From Acidovorax sp. CF316 (lineage in GTDB: Bacteria; Pseudomonadota; Gammaproteobacteria; Burkholderiales; Burkholderiaceae_C): a stretch of 64,000 nt of DNA. The position numbers were made by a program, and so were the translations under genes. Under the pieces are notes generated by a model that ran no database searches, was not told where the DNA came from, and saw only the letters and a program-made list of their open reading frames with translations. Location of the stretch: positions 29,138 to 93,137 of the forward strand of contig NZ_AKJX01000162.1 in assembly GCF_000276605.1 (NCBI RefSeq). Reading direction: 5' to 3'. Positions 9,506 through 18,351 of this stretch are shown here, piece after piece; position 1 is the first letter of the stretch; each line of letters starts with the position of its first letter.

Positions 9506-10299
9506 ACCACCCCGCCCCGGTGCAGGACCTGGCCCACGCCACCCGCTTCATCAGCGCGCCGCGCGTGGACGCGCGGTTCTGGCAGTCCTGGCTCTGCGAG
9601 GAAGGCATAGAGCGCGTGCCCGCCAATGCGCTCGTGGGCAAATGGCAGCGCCTGGTGGTGGTGGCGCCGCACCCCGACGACGAGATCCTGGCCTGTGGTG
9701 CCCTGCTCCACTCCCATGTGGCGCAGGGCGGCACCTGCCTGGTGGTGGCGGTGACCGATGGCGAAGCCAGCCATGCCGACGCGGCAGGGCACGATGCACA
9801 GGCCCTCGTCCGGGCACGCCAGCAGGAAAGCGCTGCGGGTCTGCAGCGCCTGGCGGTACCGGCGCAGGCCGTGACCCGTCTGGGCCTGCCCGATGGCAAG
9901 CTGCTGCACCGCGCCGAGGAACTTCAGGCGCAGTTGGCGGCGCTGATCCACCCGTCGGACGTGGTGCTGACCACCTGGCGGCTCGACGGGCATCCCGACC
10001 ACGAGGCCTGTGGCCGCGCCTGCGCGCAGGCCTGCCAGGCCAACGGCGCCACGCTCATCGAGGCGCCGGTGTGGATGTGGCACTGGGCCGAACCCTGGGA
10101 CCCGCAGGTGGACTGGACCCGCCTGACCGGCGTGGGCATCGACGCCGACACCCTCGCGCGCAAGCTCCACGCGCTGGCCGCGCACCGCTCGCAGCTCACG
10201 CCCCGCTCGCCCACCCTGCCCCCGGTGCTGGACGCCGCGCTCATCGAGCGTGCCGGCTGGGATGCCGAATACTTCTTTACTAGCAGGCAACCACCATGA
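9493..10299 (+). CDS. PIG-L/LmbE family deacetylase
   Basis: The 268-residue protein has the family zinc motif PHPDDE (residues 59-64) after strand WQRLVVVA, then VTDGEASHAD, and the second zinc-site motif DGHPDHEACG near 167-176. Members remove N-acetyl groups from amino sugars (MshB, LmbE, PIG-L). It overlaps the upstream acyl-CoA-dehydrogenase-like gene by 13 bp and the downstream methyltransferase by 4 bp (ATGA). Together with the divergent glycosyltransferase this suggests synthesis or modification of an amino-sugar-containing small molecule. The substrate is unknown. Confidence 0.9.
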   Translation: MGAVNHPAPVQDLAHATRFISAPRVDARFWQSWLCEEGIERVPANALVGKWQRLVVVAPHPDDEILACGALLHSHVAQGGTCLVVAVTDGEASHADAAGHDAQALVRARQQESAAGLQRLAVPAQAVTRLGLPDGKLLHRAEELQAQLAALIHPSDVVLTTWRLDGHPDHEACGRACAQACQANGATLIEAPVWMWHWAEPWDPQVDWTRLTGVGIDADTLARKLHALAAHRSQLTPRSPTLPPVLDAALIERAGWDAEYFFTSRQPP

Positions 10300-10913
10300 T
10301 CGCCAAGGCCCCGCAAAACCTGTTCGACCCGCTGTTCGCCCGTGGCCCCGACCCCTGGCACTTCGAGGGCAGCTGGTACGAGGCGCGCAAGCGCGACCTG
10401 CTGCTGGCCAGCCTGCCGCGCCCGCGCTATGCATCGGTGTTCGAGCCCGGCTGTGCGGGCGGCTTCGTCTCCGAGCAGCTGGCGCAGCGCTGCGACCGGC
10501 TGCTGGCCTGGGACGGCTCCCGGCGGGCGGTGGCCTACGCGGCCGACCGGTTGAAACCCCATGCGCACGCCGAAGCCGCGCACGGCTGGGTGCCGGACCA
10601 ATGGCCCGACGGCCACTTCGACCTCATCGTGCTCGGAGAACTGCTGTACTACCTGACGGAGCGCGACATCGAGCGCCTGGCGCAGCGCTGCCGCACCACG
10701 CTGCTCGCCAGCGGACCCGAGGCCACGGTGCTTGCATGCCACTGGCTGCACCCGTTCGAGGGTTTTCCGCTGGGCGGCGCGCGCGTGCATGCCATCCTGC
10801 ACGAGCAGCTGCAGATTCCGCGGGTGGCGCAGTGGCACGATGCAGACTTTGGACTGGAGCTGTGGTCCGCCGATCCGCAAAGCACGGCCCAGCGGGAAGG
10901 GCGCAGGGACTGA
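10296..10913 (+). CDS. NodS-like SAM-dependent methyltransferase
   Basis: The product has 205 residues. It shows SAM motif I as VFEPGCAGGFVSEQLA (about 48-63), an acidic post-motif LLAWDGS, and a later WPDGHFDLIVLGELLYYL that corresponds to motif II. This resembles the NodS class of N-methyltransferases, which act on deacetylated amino sugars. Its ATG overlaps the PIG-L stop, and the pairing deacetylase then N-methyltransferase makes chemical sense. It is the last gene of the plus-strand unit; the facing gene ends 12 bp further on. Confidence 0.85.
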   Translation: MIAKAPQNLFDPLFARGPDPWHFEGSWYEARKRDLLLASLPRPRYASVFEPGCAGGFVSEQLAQRCDRLLAWDGSRRAVAYAADRLKPHAHAEAAHGWVPDQWPDGHFDLIVLGELLYYLTERDIERLAQRCRTTLLASGPEATVLACHWLHPFEGFPLGGARVHAILHEQLQIPRVAQWHDADFGLELWSADPQSTAQREGRRD

Positions 10914-10925
10914 GCCAGCCGGCGT

Positions 10926-12875
10926 TCAGGCCAGCGCCTGCAGCAGCAGGTGCGGCTGCAGCGGCTTGCCCAGGTGCTGGTCGAAGCCTGCGGCGAGCGC
11001 ACGGTCACGGTCCTGCGGGCGGGCAAAGGCCGTGAGCGCGATGGCGCGCAGCCGCGGTCGTCCCGCAGCCGCCTCCATCTCGCGCACCTTGGCGATCAGG
11101 TCGTAGCCATCGCGGCCCGGCAGGCCGATGTCGCTCACGAACAGATCGGGCCACGCCATCTCGAACTGGGCAATGGCGGTCTCGTAGCTATCGGCCACGC
11201 GCACGCTGGCACCCTCGTCGGTGAGCACGATGCTGAGCATCTCGCTGGTATCGGCGTTGTCGTCCACGACCAGGATGTCCTTGCCCTGCAGCAGGCGCAC
11301 TTCGCGGGCCTGCGGAATGGCCTGCACGTCGCCGTCGCTCGCCGGCGCCTCCTCGTAGGCGACCAGCAGGCGCGCCGTCATTGCCGTACCCTTGCCGGCC
11401 CCCGCGCTGCTGGCCGAAATGGTGCCCCCGTGCAGGTCGACCAGGTGCTTGACGATGGACAGGCCCAGCCCCAGACCGCCGTGGGCGCGGTTTCCCGGCG
11501 CGCCGCTTTGCGTGAAGCGCTGGAACAGATAGGGCAGAAATCCCACCTCTATGCCTGCACCGTGGTCCTGCACAACGAGGATCAGTTCATCTGCCTCCCG
11601 CCGCAGGCGCAACTGGACCGTACCGCCTTTTTCCGAGAACTTGATGGCATTGGTCACCAGGTTCCACACGATCTGCTGGAAGCGTGTGATATCGAGCCAG
11701 GCAGGCTCGTCCGTATCGTCACAAGCCACTTCGAGGGTGATGTTCCTGGCCAACGCCAGGTCGCGCAATGCATCGAGCGAGATGCGCACGAGTTCCACCG
11801 GGTTGGCCCACTCGCGGTGCAGGCGCAGCTTGCCCGATGCGATGCGCGAGACGTCAAGGATGTCGGAGATGATGCGCCCCTGCGCCTTGGCACCGCGCTC
11901 GATGGCATCGATGCCTCGCGCCAGCGTGTCGGCGTTGGTGTTCGGGCGCTTGAGCATGTGCACCCACCCGGTGATCAGCGTGAGCGGGGTGCGCAACTCG
12001 TGCGAGAGCACGGCCACGAAGTCGTCCTTGGTGCGGCTGTGCCGCTCCGCCAGAACGCGCGCTGCCTGTTCGCGCTCGAGCAGCTCCTCGCGTCGGCGTT
12101 CGAAGTCGATGCGCTCTGACAGGTCGGACGCAATGCCGATGCGGATGCCCCGCTCCACATGGTTGGACATGCTCCATTCGAGCAGCATTTCCTGCCCATC
12201 GCCGCGGATCAGCGGAAATTCGCCTTGCCAGTTGGCGTCGGCAGGGCTCAGCATGCGGCCCTGCACGAAATCCTTCCAGGCCTCGGGCGCGAACGAGGTC
12301 ACTGCCAGCCCGACCAGTTCAGCGCGGCTGCGCTGAAACAGCACTTCGGCGGCGGGATTCACGTCGGCGAAACAGCCTGCCGAATCGACCAGCATCATGG
12401 CCACAGGGGCCTGGTCATAGATGGCACGAAAGCGGATTTCACTGCGGCGCAGATCCTCTTCCGCAGTGCGTGCGCGTATCAGCGCCTGCAGCGTGGCCAC
12501 CATCAGCGGCGGCTCGGCGGGATGCACCATGTAGGCGTCTGCGCCGGCATTGAGCCCCGCTACCTTGTGCTCGCTTTGCATGTAGGTGGCGGACAGGTGG
12601 ATGATGGGCGTGAACTCGGTGCGCGCATCCGCGCGCAGAACCCGGCACACCTCGAAGCCATCCATGTCCGGCAGGTGCACGTCCAGCACCACGGCCGAGA
12701 CGTTGAGCTTGGCCGCTTCGATGGCTGCGCTGCCCGTCGCGGCCTCTTCCGTCTGGAAACCCGCGGCGCGGATGACGCGCGCTGTGGCATACCGGGTTAC
12801 CGGATTGTCGTCAACCACCAGCACGGTGTGCCGGCTGCGGTCGATCGTGGGAAGGATGATGGCGGGGTTGGTCAT
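10926..12875 (-). CDS. Hybrid histidine kinase REC-PAS-HisKA-HATPase-REC at end of stressosome operon
   Basis: The 649-residue protein is soluble. In order: a receiver with Asp65 in VVLDVHLPDMDG, PAS (about 143-255), a short coiled coil, HisKA with His292 in VLSHELRTPLTL, HATPase_c (N box NLVTNAIKF, G boxes DHGAGI and GGLGLGLSIVKHL, to about 505), and a second receiver with Asp582 in VSDIGLPGRDG. It begins 3 bp after the stop of the preceding kinase. Having a receiver at the N-terminus suggests it takes a phosphoryl signal from another kinase, plausibly the neighbour, and passes it on through the C-terminal receiver. Confidence 0.92.
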   Translation of the reverse strand: MTNPAIILPTIDRSRHTVLVVDDNPVTRYATARVIRAAGFQTEEAATGSAAIEAAKLNVSAVVLDVHLPDMDGFEVCRVLRADARTEFTPIIHLSATYMQSEHKVAGLNAGADAYMVHPAEPPLMVATLQALIRARTAEEDLRRSEIRFRAIYDQAPVAMMLVDSAGCFADVNPAAEVLFQRSRAELVGLAVTSFAPEAWKDFVQGRMLSPADANWQGEFPLIRGDGQEMLLEWSMSNHVERGIRIGIASDLSERIDFERRREELLEREQAARVLAERHSRTKDDFVAVLSHELRTPLTLITGWVHMLKRPNTNADTLARGIDAIERGAKAQGRIISDILDVSRIASGKLRLHREWANPVELVRISLDALRDLALARNITLEVACDDTDEPAWLDITRFQQIVWNLVTNAIKFSEKGGTVQLRLRREADELILVVQDHGAGIEVGFLPYLFQRFTQSGAPGNRAHGGLGLGLSIVKHLVDLHGGTISASSAGAGKGTAMTARLLVAYEEAPASDGDVQAIPQAREVRLLQGKDILVVDDNADTSEMLSIVLTDEGASVRVADSYETAIAQFEMAWPDLFVSDIGLPGRDGYDLIAKVREMEAAAGRPRLRAIALTAFARPQDRDRALAAGFDQHLGKPLQPHLLLQALA

Positions 12876-12878
12876 GGA

Positions 12879-13763
12879 TCAGGCCTGCACGCGGCCGCCG
12901 GCAGCGGCAGGTGACAGTTCCACGGGGACGATGACGGAGAAGACGGAGCCCTCGCCCACCACGCTGCGCACGTCGATGGAGCCCCCCAGCAGCGTCGCCA
13001 GCTGCTTGGACAAGGCCAGGCCCAGGCCGGTTCCGCGCAGGGGCTTGCGCACCGGGGCCTCTACCTGCGAAAAATCGTTGAACAGCACCGGCAGGTGCTC
13101 CGGCGCGATGCCGATGCCGGTGTCCGACACGGCGAAGCGCACCATGCCCTCCCCTTCCAACGTCACCGATACCCGCACCTCGCCGCGAGCGGTGAACTTG
13201 AGCGCGTTGGAGATGAAATTGCGCAAGATCTGCGAGAGCTTGCGGTCGTCGTTGTACAGGCGCGACAGGCCGACCGGCTCCTCGAACACCAGGCTGAGGT
13301 CCTGGTTTTCCACAATGGGCTTGAACATGCCGCGCAGGGCCGTGAACAGGTCCATCATCTCGAACCATGCGGGCGAAACGTCGAGCCGGCCGGCCTCGAT
13401 CTTGGCAAGGTCGAGCAGGTCGTCGACCATGCTCGAAAACTCCTCGGAAGTGGTCTGGATAAAGCGCACCTGGCGCTCCTGCTCCTCGGTCAGAGGGCCA
13501 TCCACCCGGTCGAGCAGCAAGCGCACCAGGCTCAAGGTGGCGCCGATGGGCGTGCGGAACTCGTGGCTCATGTACGACAGAAACCTGCTCTTGAGCTGGG
13601 TGGCGTGCTTGAGCTGCTCGGCCTGCTCGTCGAGCTCTGCGTAGAGCGCCACCACGCCGCGGTTGGTTTCCTCGAGCTCTTCCCGCAGGGCCTGCATTTC
13701 GGACTGCAGGGCCTCGACTTCGGCCTGGCTTTGCTCCAGCTGGGCTTTCATATCGTCACTCAA
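12879..13763 (-). CDS. Soluble histidine kinase of stressosome operon
   Basis: The 294-residue kinase starts with a 60-residue coiled coil (heptads of Glu/Leu/Gln) and then HisKA with His67 in YMSHEFRTPIGATLSL. HATPase_c follows, with N box RNFISNALKFTA and G boxes SDTGIGI and RGTGLGLALSKQL. There is no sensor domain and no membrane segment. The start overlaps the phosphatase gene stop by 8 bp, so it is translationally coupled. By analogy with RsbT partner switching, the coiled coil may be the contact that receives the stressosome output. Confidence 0.9.
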   Translation of the reverse strand: MSDDMKAQLEQSQAEVEALQSEMQALREELEETNRGVVALYAELDEQAEQLKHATQLKSRFLSYMSHEFRTPIGATLSLVRLLLDRVDGPLTEEQERQVRFIQTTSEEFSSMVDDLLDLAKIEAGRLDVSPAWFEMMDLFTALRGMFKPIVENQDLSLVFEEPVGLSRLYNDDRKLSQILRNFISNALKFTARGEVRVSVTLEGEGMVRFAVSDTGIGIAPEHLPVLFNDFSQVEAPVRKPLRGTGLGLALSKQLATLLGGSIDVRSVVGEGSVFSVIVPVELSPAAAGGRVQA

Positions 13764-14763
13764 GCGTGTCTCCCTGTTTTACCACCAGCACGGTGGCGTC
13801 ATCGCGGCCCCGGCTCTGCTGCCACAACAAGGCCGCGGCAATCAGCGTGGGGTCGCGCTGCAGCAGCGGCACCACTTCCTCGGACTTCCAGCGCGAGGCA
13901 ATGCCATCGCTGTGCACCACAGCCACCGCGTGGTCGGGCAGTACCAGCCGCGCCACCTCGGTCTTGCGCACCTGCACGCCCACGGTACCATGCTGGGTCA
14001 CCATGGAGCGGTCGAACACGCCCGAGATGATGCGCCCCATCACGTTGCCAGCCCCAGCGTACTCCAGTCGGGACGAAGACTCTATCCGCATGGCGAACAA
14101 TGCCGCCCCGCGCGTGGTCTGCAGCCCGGTGTGGACGTCCTGCACCAGACGGTCGAGCGGTACGAAGGGATCGCCGGCAAACACCTCCAGCGCCGCCTCG
14201 GCCGCGGCGGCGGCATGGGGACCATGGCCCAGGCCGTCTGCCAGCACCGCCGACACCGTGCCGTTGTCGATGGCCACGGCCCAGCCATCGCCGCACACCG
14301 TTTCTCCAGGTGCCGCGACGCTCACGGCACCCCACTGGCGCTCAGGCCTTGCCGCGTGCCCGGTGGCGCGCACGCGCACCACGCATACCGTGCCCCGCGC
14401 GGTGGAGTGGATGTCGAACCCGCTGGCAAGCCGGCGTATGGCCCCCAGGCCGGTGCCGGGCGAGCCCGATCCGGTCGACACGCCGTCCTGGAAGGAGCGC
14501 TGCACATCCTCCATGCCGGGGCCCTTGTCCAGCGCCAGTATCTCCACCTCCTGCGCTGCGGGCAGCGCAGCTATCCACAACTCGCCCTGCACCGCGTGGC
14601 GAACGAGGTTGGTGCCCAGCTCGGTGGCAATGAGGGACAGGCGTCCTGCATCCACCTCGCTCCAGCCCCAGCCCTCGACGGTCCTGGCGCAAAAGCGACG
14701 GACGTCACCGACGCAACTGGCATCCGTCATGCGAAAGGGCCGGTGGCTCCACCCGCGTGTCAC
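13756..14763 (-). CDS. ATP-binding SpoIIE-type protein phosphatase of stressosome operon (RsbX/RsbT-like fusion)
   Basis: The protein has two parts. The N-terminal 135 residues are a GHKL/RsbT-like ATP-binding domain (ATELGTNLVRHA and LDKGPGM with GTGLGAIRRLA). The rest is a PP2C-type SpoIIE phosphatase, with VLADGLGHGPHAAAAAE, AGAGNVMGRI and a terminal SRGRDDATVLVV metal-site motif. From GTG 14763 it has 335 residues and overlaps the rsbT stop as GTGA; ATG 14730 is the alternative. The RsbX role would be dephosphorylating RsbR/RsbS to reset the stressosome; the added kinase-like domain is typical of proteobacterial versions. Confidence 0.88.
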   Translation of the reverse strand: MTRGWSHRPFRMTDASCVGDVRRFCARTVEGWGWSEVDAGRLSLIATELGTNLVRHAVQGELWIAALPAAQEVEILALDKGPGMEDVQRSFQDGVSTGSGSPGTGLGAIRRLASGFDIHSTARGTVCVVRVRATGHAARPERQWGAVSVAAPGETVCGDGWAVAIDNGTVSAVLADGLGHGPHAAAAAEAALEVFAGDPFVPLDRLVQDVHTGLQTTRGAALFAMRIESSSRLEYAGAGNVMGRIISGVFDRSMVTQHGTVGVQVRKTEVARLVLPDHAVAVVHSDGIASRWKSEEVVPLLQRDPTLIAAALLWQQSRGRDDATVLVVKQGDTLE

Positions 14764-15164
14764 TTCCACTTGGTGATGCTCACGCGGGTGCCCTGGCCGG
14801 GCGCAGATTCGACCGAGAAGTCGCTGACCAGCCGCTTGCTGCCGGGCAGGCCCAGGCCCATGCCCCCACCCGAGGTCCAGCCATCGGTCATGGCCAGCTT
14901 CATGTCGGCGATGCCGGGGCCTTCGTCCTCGAAATGCAAGGCCAGACCGGTCTTGGTCCCGGCTTCGACCACTTCCCAGCGCATGCGGCCGCCGCCGCCA
15001 TGGATGAGGGTGTTGCGCGAGAGCTCGCTCGCGGCGGTGATCATCTTGGTCTGTTCGACCAGCGAGAACTTGAGCAGTTGGCACAGCGAGCGCACGGCCT
15101 GCCGGCTGGCCACGATGTGCTGCTCACTCTGAAGCGGCAGCGTGCCGGTGCGTTCAATCGACAA
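14760..15164 (-). CDS. rsbT: Stressosome switch kinase RsbT
   Basis: This 134-residue GHKL-fold kinase has the N box as ASELSRNTLIHGGGG, the G1 box DEGPGIAD and the G2 box GGGMGLGLPGSKRL. The length equals Bacillus RsbT. In the model system RsbT phosphorylates RsbS and RsbR and, once released, activates a downstream partner. Its start overlaps the rsbS stop by 11 bp and its stop overlaps the phosphatase start. No sigmaB or RsbU gene lies nearby, so the released RsbT must act on something else here, plausibly the adjacent kinases. Confidence 0.94.
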   Translation of the reverse strand: MSIERTGTLPLQSEQHIVASRQAVRSLCQLLKFSLVEQTKMITAASELSRNTLIHGGGGRMRWEVVEAGTKTGLALHFEDEGPGIADMKLAMTDGWTSGGGMGLGLPGSKRLVSDFSVESAPGQGTRVSITKWK

Positions 15165-15528
15165 AGCCGCTCTCCTCGCGTGCGCGCTGCAGCAAGGCCA
15201 GGCCGCGCTCCACGTTGAGTGCAGTCTTCACGCCTTCGAGCGAGAGGCCCAGTTCCACCAGCGTGATGGCCACGGCCGGCTGCATGCCCACCACGACGGT
15301 GGTGGCAGAGAGGATGCGGGCAATGCCCGAGATGCTGGCCAGCATGCGTCCCACGAAGGAGTCCACGATCTCGAGCGCCGAGATGTCGATCATCACGCCG
15401 CTGGCGCCGGTCTTGGCGATGCGGTCGGCCAGGTCGTCCTGCAGTGCCAGGGCGGTCTGGTCCTGCATGTCCACCTGGATGGTGACCAGCAGGGTTGCGC
15501 CCATGCGCAGTATCGGTATGCGTTCCAT
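15154..15528 (-). CDS. rsbS: Stressosome scaffold RsbS (single STAS domain)
   Basis: The product is a single 124-residue STAS domain: start MERIPILRMGATLLVTIQVDM, then VMIDISALEIVDSFVGRML with Ser57 at the RsbT phosphorylation position. The typical terminal segment with MQPAVAITLVELG is present. RsbS and RsbR build the 1.8-MDa stressosome shell that holds RsbT. It lies 12 bp after rsbR and overlaps rsbT. Confidence 0.94.
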   Translation of the reverse strand: MERIPILRMGATLLVTIQVDMQDQTALALQDDLADRIAKTGASGVMIDISALEIVDSFVGRMLASISGIARILSATTVVVGMQPAVAITLVELGLSLEGVKTALNVERGLALLQRAREESGFVD

Positions 15529-15540
15529 GCGCGCTACCGG

Positions 15541-16392
15541 TCAGGTGGCCTGGCGGGTGATGCGCCAACCCGTGCGCTGCAGCGCCAGCGACAGCGCATC
15601 GGCCAACGAGGCCTTGGTGCTGATGCCCTGCAGGTCGATGCCCAGGTGCACGATGGTCTGCGCGATCTGCGGGCGGATGCCGCTGATGATGCAGTCCGCC
15701 CCCATGAGGCGGATCGCCGTCACGGTCTTGAGCAGGTGCTGGGCGACCAGGGTGTCCACCGTGGGCACGCCGGTGATATCGATGATGGCCAGCTCCGAGC
15801 CCGTGTCCACGATCTTCTGCAGCAGCGTCTCCATCACGATCTGCGTGCGGTTGCTGTCGAGCGTACCGATCATGGGCACCGCAAGAACACCCTCCCAGAG
15901 CTTGACCACCGGGGTGGACAGTTCCAGCAGCTCTTCCTGCTGGCGCGTGATGATCTCCTCGCGCGCACGTTGGAAGGTGGTGGCCGTGAACTGGGCCATG
16001 CCGTCCACCAGCTTGGTCACGCTCCAGAAAGCGGATGCCAGTTGCGCATTTTCGATGCCTTCGCGCCGATGCAGAGCGGTGAGCAATGGCTTCTTGAGCG
16101 CCAGCACGAAGACGCTGGTCTCGCCGACGCTCTGGCCCTGCGCAGCACCCGAGCGCGACAGGTCCGACAGCACCTGCTGCAATGCGGACCACTTGGGATC
16201 GGTGAAGGAATCGATGCTGGCGCCATTGCGCAACGCGTGCGCCATTGCCAACGCGACCTCCCCTGCATCCGCCGTGGCTGACCGAGGAAGGCTGGCGTTG
16301 CCGGCCTTGGCTTCCTCTATCCATTCCTGGACCAAAGCGGTCCTCTTGTCATCTTGCAGTGCGTCGAGGATCTGAGTGCTCTGGGTATTCAT
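15541..16392 (-). CDS. rsbR: Stressosome sensor RsbR (helical N-terminal domain plus STAS)
   Basis: The 283-residue protein has an all-helical N-terminal sensor part (1-150, with FWSVTKLVDGMAQFTATTFQ) of the RsbRD-like type rather than a globin or PAS. A linker QQEELLELSTPVVKLWEGVLAVP leads to the STAS domain (165-275). The phospho-threonine regions of Bacillus RsbR are kept as DITGVPTVDT (205-214) and GIRPQIAQT (238-246). The signal sensed by the N-terminal domain is not evident. It is the first gene of the RST operon; 248 bp separate it from the GGDEF gene upstream. Confidence 0.93.
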   Translation of the reverse strand: MNTQSTQILDALQDDKRTALVQEWIEEAKAGNASLPRSATADAGEVALAMAHALRNGASIDSFTDPKWSALQQVLSDLSRSGAAQGQSVGETSVFVLALKKPLLTALHRREGIENAQLASAFWSVTKLVDGMAQFTATTFQRAREEIITRQQEELLELSTPVVKLWEGVLAVPMIGTLDSNRTQIVMETLLQKIVDTGSELAIIDITGVPTVDTLVAQHLLKTVTAIRLMGADCIISGIRPQIAQTIVHLGIDLQGISTKASLADALSLALQRTGWRITRQAT

Positions 16393-16640
16393 GAAGCTTT
16401 CACCAATAAAAGGCCGCTATGCCCGCATAAGGGCTTGGCCAGGGATGTAAATCATTGTAGGTGCCGATCCTGCCACCTCTGCAGGATGGGCGTGCGCGAA
16501 GCGCACTTTGCGCTGTTGTCCTACGTTGCAAACGGTGGCAACTGCGGGATTTAACGTGCCAATTGCGACCCGCGCCCTATCTCTCCAACCAAGCTTGCAC
16601 GTGAGGCCCCAATACCACGTGGGTCGGAACGCCTCAGTGC

Positions 16641-17729
16641 TCAGGCCATTGCCACGCGATTGCGCCCCGCCTGCTTGGCACCATAGAGCGCCGCGTCTGC
16701 ACGGGCATACAGGCCGCAGGCGTTTTCGCCGCCCATCAGCGTCGCGACGCCCACGCTGACCGTGGCAGAAGAGGCCTGCGACCATGGCGCCTGGGACACC
16801 GCCACGCGCATGCGCTCTGCGACGTCGACTGCGTCGGGCATGTTCGTGTTCGGGAGCAGTATGGCGAACTCCTCGCCACCCACGCGGGCAACCACATCGA
16901 TGCCCCGGGCACCCGCGCTCAGAATGCAGCCTATCTGCTTGAGCACCTCATCTCCGGCCGCATGGCCCAGGCTGTCGTTGATGCGCTTGAAATGATCTAC
17001 GTCCAACATCAGCAGGCTCAATGGTGAATTGCGCCGCTCCACGATAGCCAACTCAAGCGCCAGGCTGTGGTCGAAAGCGCGCCGGTTGAACAGGCCAGTG
17101 AGCGAGTCCTTCGCGGCCAGTTCGGCAAGGGCTTTGTTGAGTTCATCCACCCTGCGCAATTGCTCCTGCAGACGCAGATTGAGCGCGTCGGAGTCCCGCA
17201 CCGCCTTGCGCAGCTGGATTTCACGCATCGCAGAATGCGCCAGTTCGACCAGGACTTCGATGTCGGTCTCCGTCCACTGCCTGGGCTCAAAATCTACCGC
17301 GCAGAAACTGCCCAGCACCTGCCCCTGGGCAGTCACCAGAGGGATGCCGGCATAGGCACGCACCCCTAGCGAGCGGACAGTGGGGACGTCGCAGAAGCCC
17401 GCCAATTGCGTGACATCGGGGAGCACCAACGGCCCGTCAGACACCATGGCGTAATGGCAAAACGAGCGCCCTTCCAGCTGGCGCGTGGTGTTCAGCGGCT
17501 CGCCCAGGCCAAAGGCGCTTTTGTAGAAGTCCCGGCTGAAGTCCAGCAGTGAAACGAAGGTGACGGGAGCCCCCGTGAGCCTGGCCGCCAGGCGGGTCAG
17601 CCGGTCAAAGCTCTCTTCGGGCGGCGTGTCGAGCAGGCCGGTGTCCCGGACCGCGGCGACACGCCCTGGATCCATCAATGCCGCCAGGATGCTGGCTTCG
17701 TCTGCGGGAACGGGAGACGGTGTTTCCAT
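16641..17729 (-). CDS. GAF-GGDEF diguanylate cyclase
   Basis: From ATG 17729 the protein has 362 residues. A GAF domain spans about 30-175 (LLDTPPEESFDRLTRLAARL is the usual start of this GAF class). A short coiled coil leads to GGDEF (about 205-360). The active-site loop is GGEEF (284-288), and an inhibitory I-site RxxD (Arg275-Asp278) lies five residues before it, so product feedback by c-di-GMP is expected. It sits upstream of rsbR on the same strand and is divergent from the BLUF gene. GGDEF outputs are common next to proteobacterial RST modules. Confidence 0.92.
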   Translation of the reverse strand: METPSPVPADEASILAALMDPGRVAAVRDTGLLDTPPEESFDRLTRLAARLTGAPVTFVSLLDFSRDFYKSAFGLGEPLNTTRQLEGRSFCHYAMVSDGPLVLPDVTQLAGFCDVPTVRSLGVRAYAGIPLVTAQGQVLGSFCAVDFEPRQWTETDIEVLVELAHSAMREIQLRKAVRDSDALNLRLQEQLRRVDELNKALAELAAKDSLTGLFNRRAFDHSLALELAIVERRNSPLSLLMLDVDHFKRINDSLGHAAGDEVLKQIGCILSAGARGIDVVARVGGEEFAILLPNTNMPDAVDVAERMRVAVSQAPWSQASSATVSVGVATLMGGENACGLYARADAALYGAKQAGRNRVAMA

Positions 17730-17931
17730 GGGATGCAGCACCTTGTAAAAGTGCGGGGACGTTACACGATCATCCGAAGCCGCGCCCGGAGGCAAGCAAA
17801 GCCCCTGAATACCTTTGAAGCCGCTGGAGATCTCTTTGTTGCCATGCAATGGCGAGCGGATCTGCGGGGTATTCAGCCCATGCCCCACGTCCCCACCCAG
17901 GGCTGACACACTCGGCATTTCGGAGGCAAAC

Positions 17932-18351
17932 ATGTTGATACAACTGATCTACGCGAGCCGCTGCTCGCGCGTGCTGGGGCCTGCAGATGTCAAGGACATC
18001 CTGGGTGCATCGCAGCGCAACAACACCCGCGCGGGCGTCACGGGCGCGCTGTGCCTGAACAACGGCATCTTTCTGCAGTTGCTTGAAGGCGACCGTGCTG
18101 CAGTGAATGCGCTGTACCACCGACTGCTCAAGGATGACCGCCACCGCGACACGGCGATCCTGGACTTGAGCGAAATCCCGCACCGCCGCTTCACGGGCTG
18201 GTCCATGGGGCTGATTGCATCACTGGAAACCAACCGGCAGCTGTTTCTCAAATACTCCGGCACTGCGGATTTCGACCCCTACACCATGGGCACGGCAAGC
18301 TTGCGCAGCTTCTTTGAAGAGATCCTGCAGAACGTGCGCTGGCTGGAGTAG
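17932..18351 (+). CDS. BLUF-domain blue-light photoreceptor
   Basis: This 139-residue protein is a stand-alone BLUF domain with C-terminal helices. The flavin-site residues are present: Tyr7 in LIQLIYASR, Asn30/Asn31 and Arg33 in QRNNTRAGVTG, and Gln49 in GIFLQLLEGD, with a Trp in FTGWSMGL. ATG 17932 has GGAGG 5 nt upstream. With no output domain it should act by protein-protein contact; the divergent GGDEF gene and the downstream chemoreceptor are candidate partners by position only. Confidence 0.93.
   Translation: MLIQLIYASRCSRVLGPADVKDILGASQRNNTRAGVTGALCLNNGIFLQLLEGDRAAVNALYHRLLKDDRHRDTAILDLSEIPHRRFTGWSMGLIASLETNRQLFLKYSGTADFDPYTMGTASLRSFFEEILQNVRWLE

Noticed and set aside
13756..15084. 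A longer form of the SpoIIE-type phosphatase starting at 15084
   Set aside because: The extra N-terminus overlaps all of rsbT in another frame and has no homology; the GTGA overlap at 14763 is a better start.
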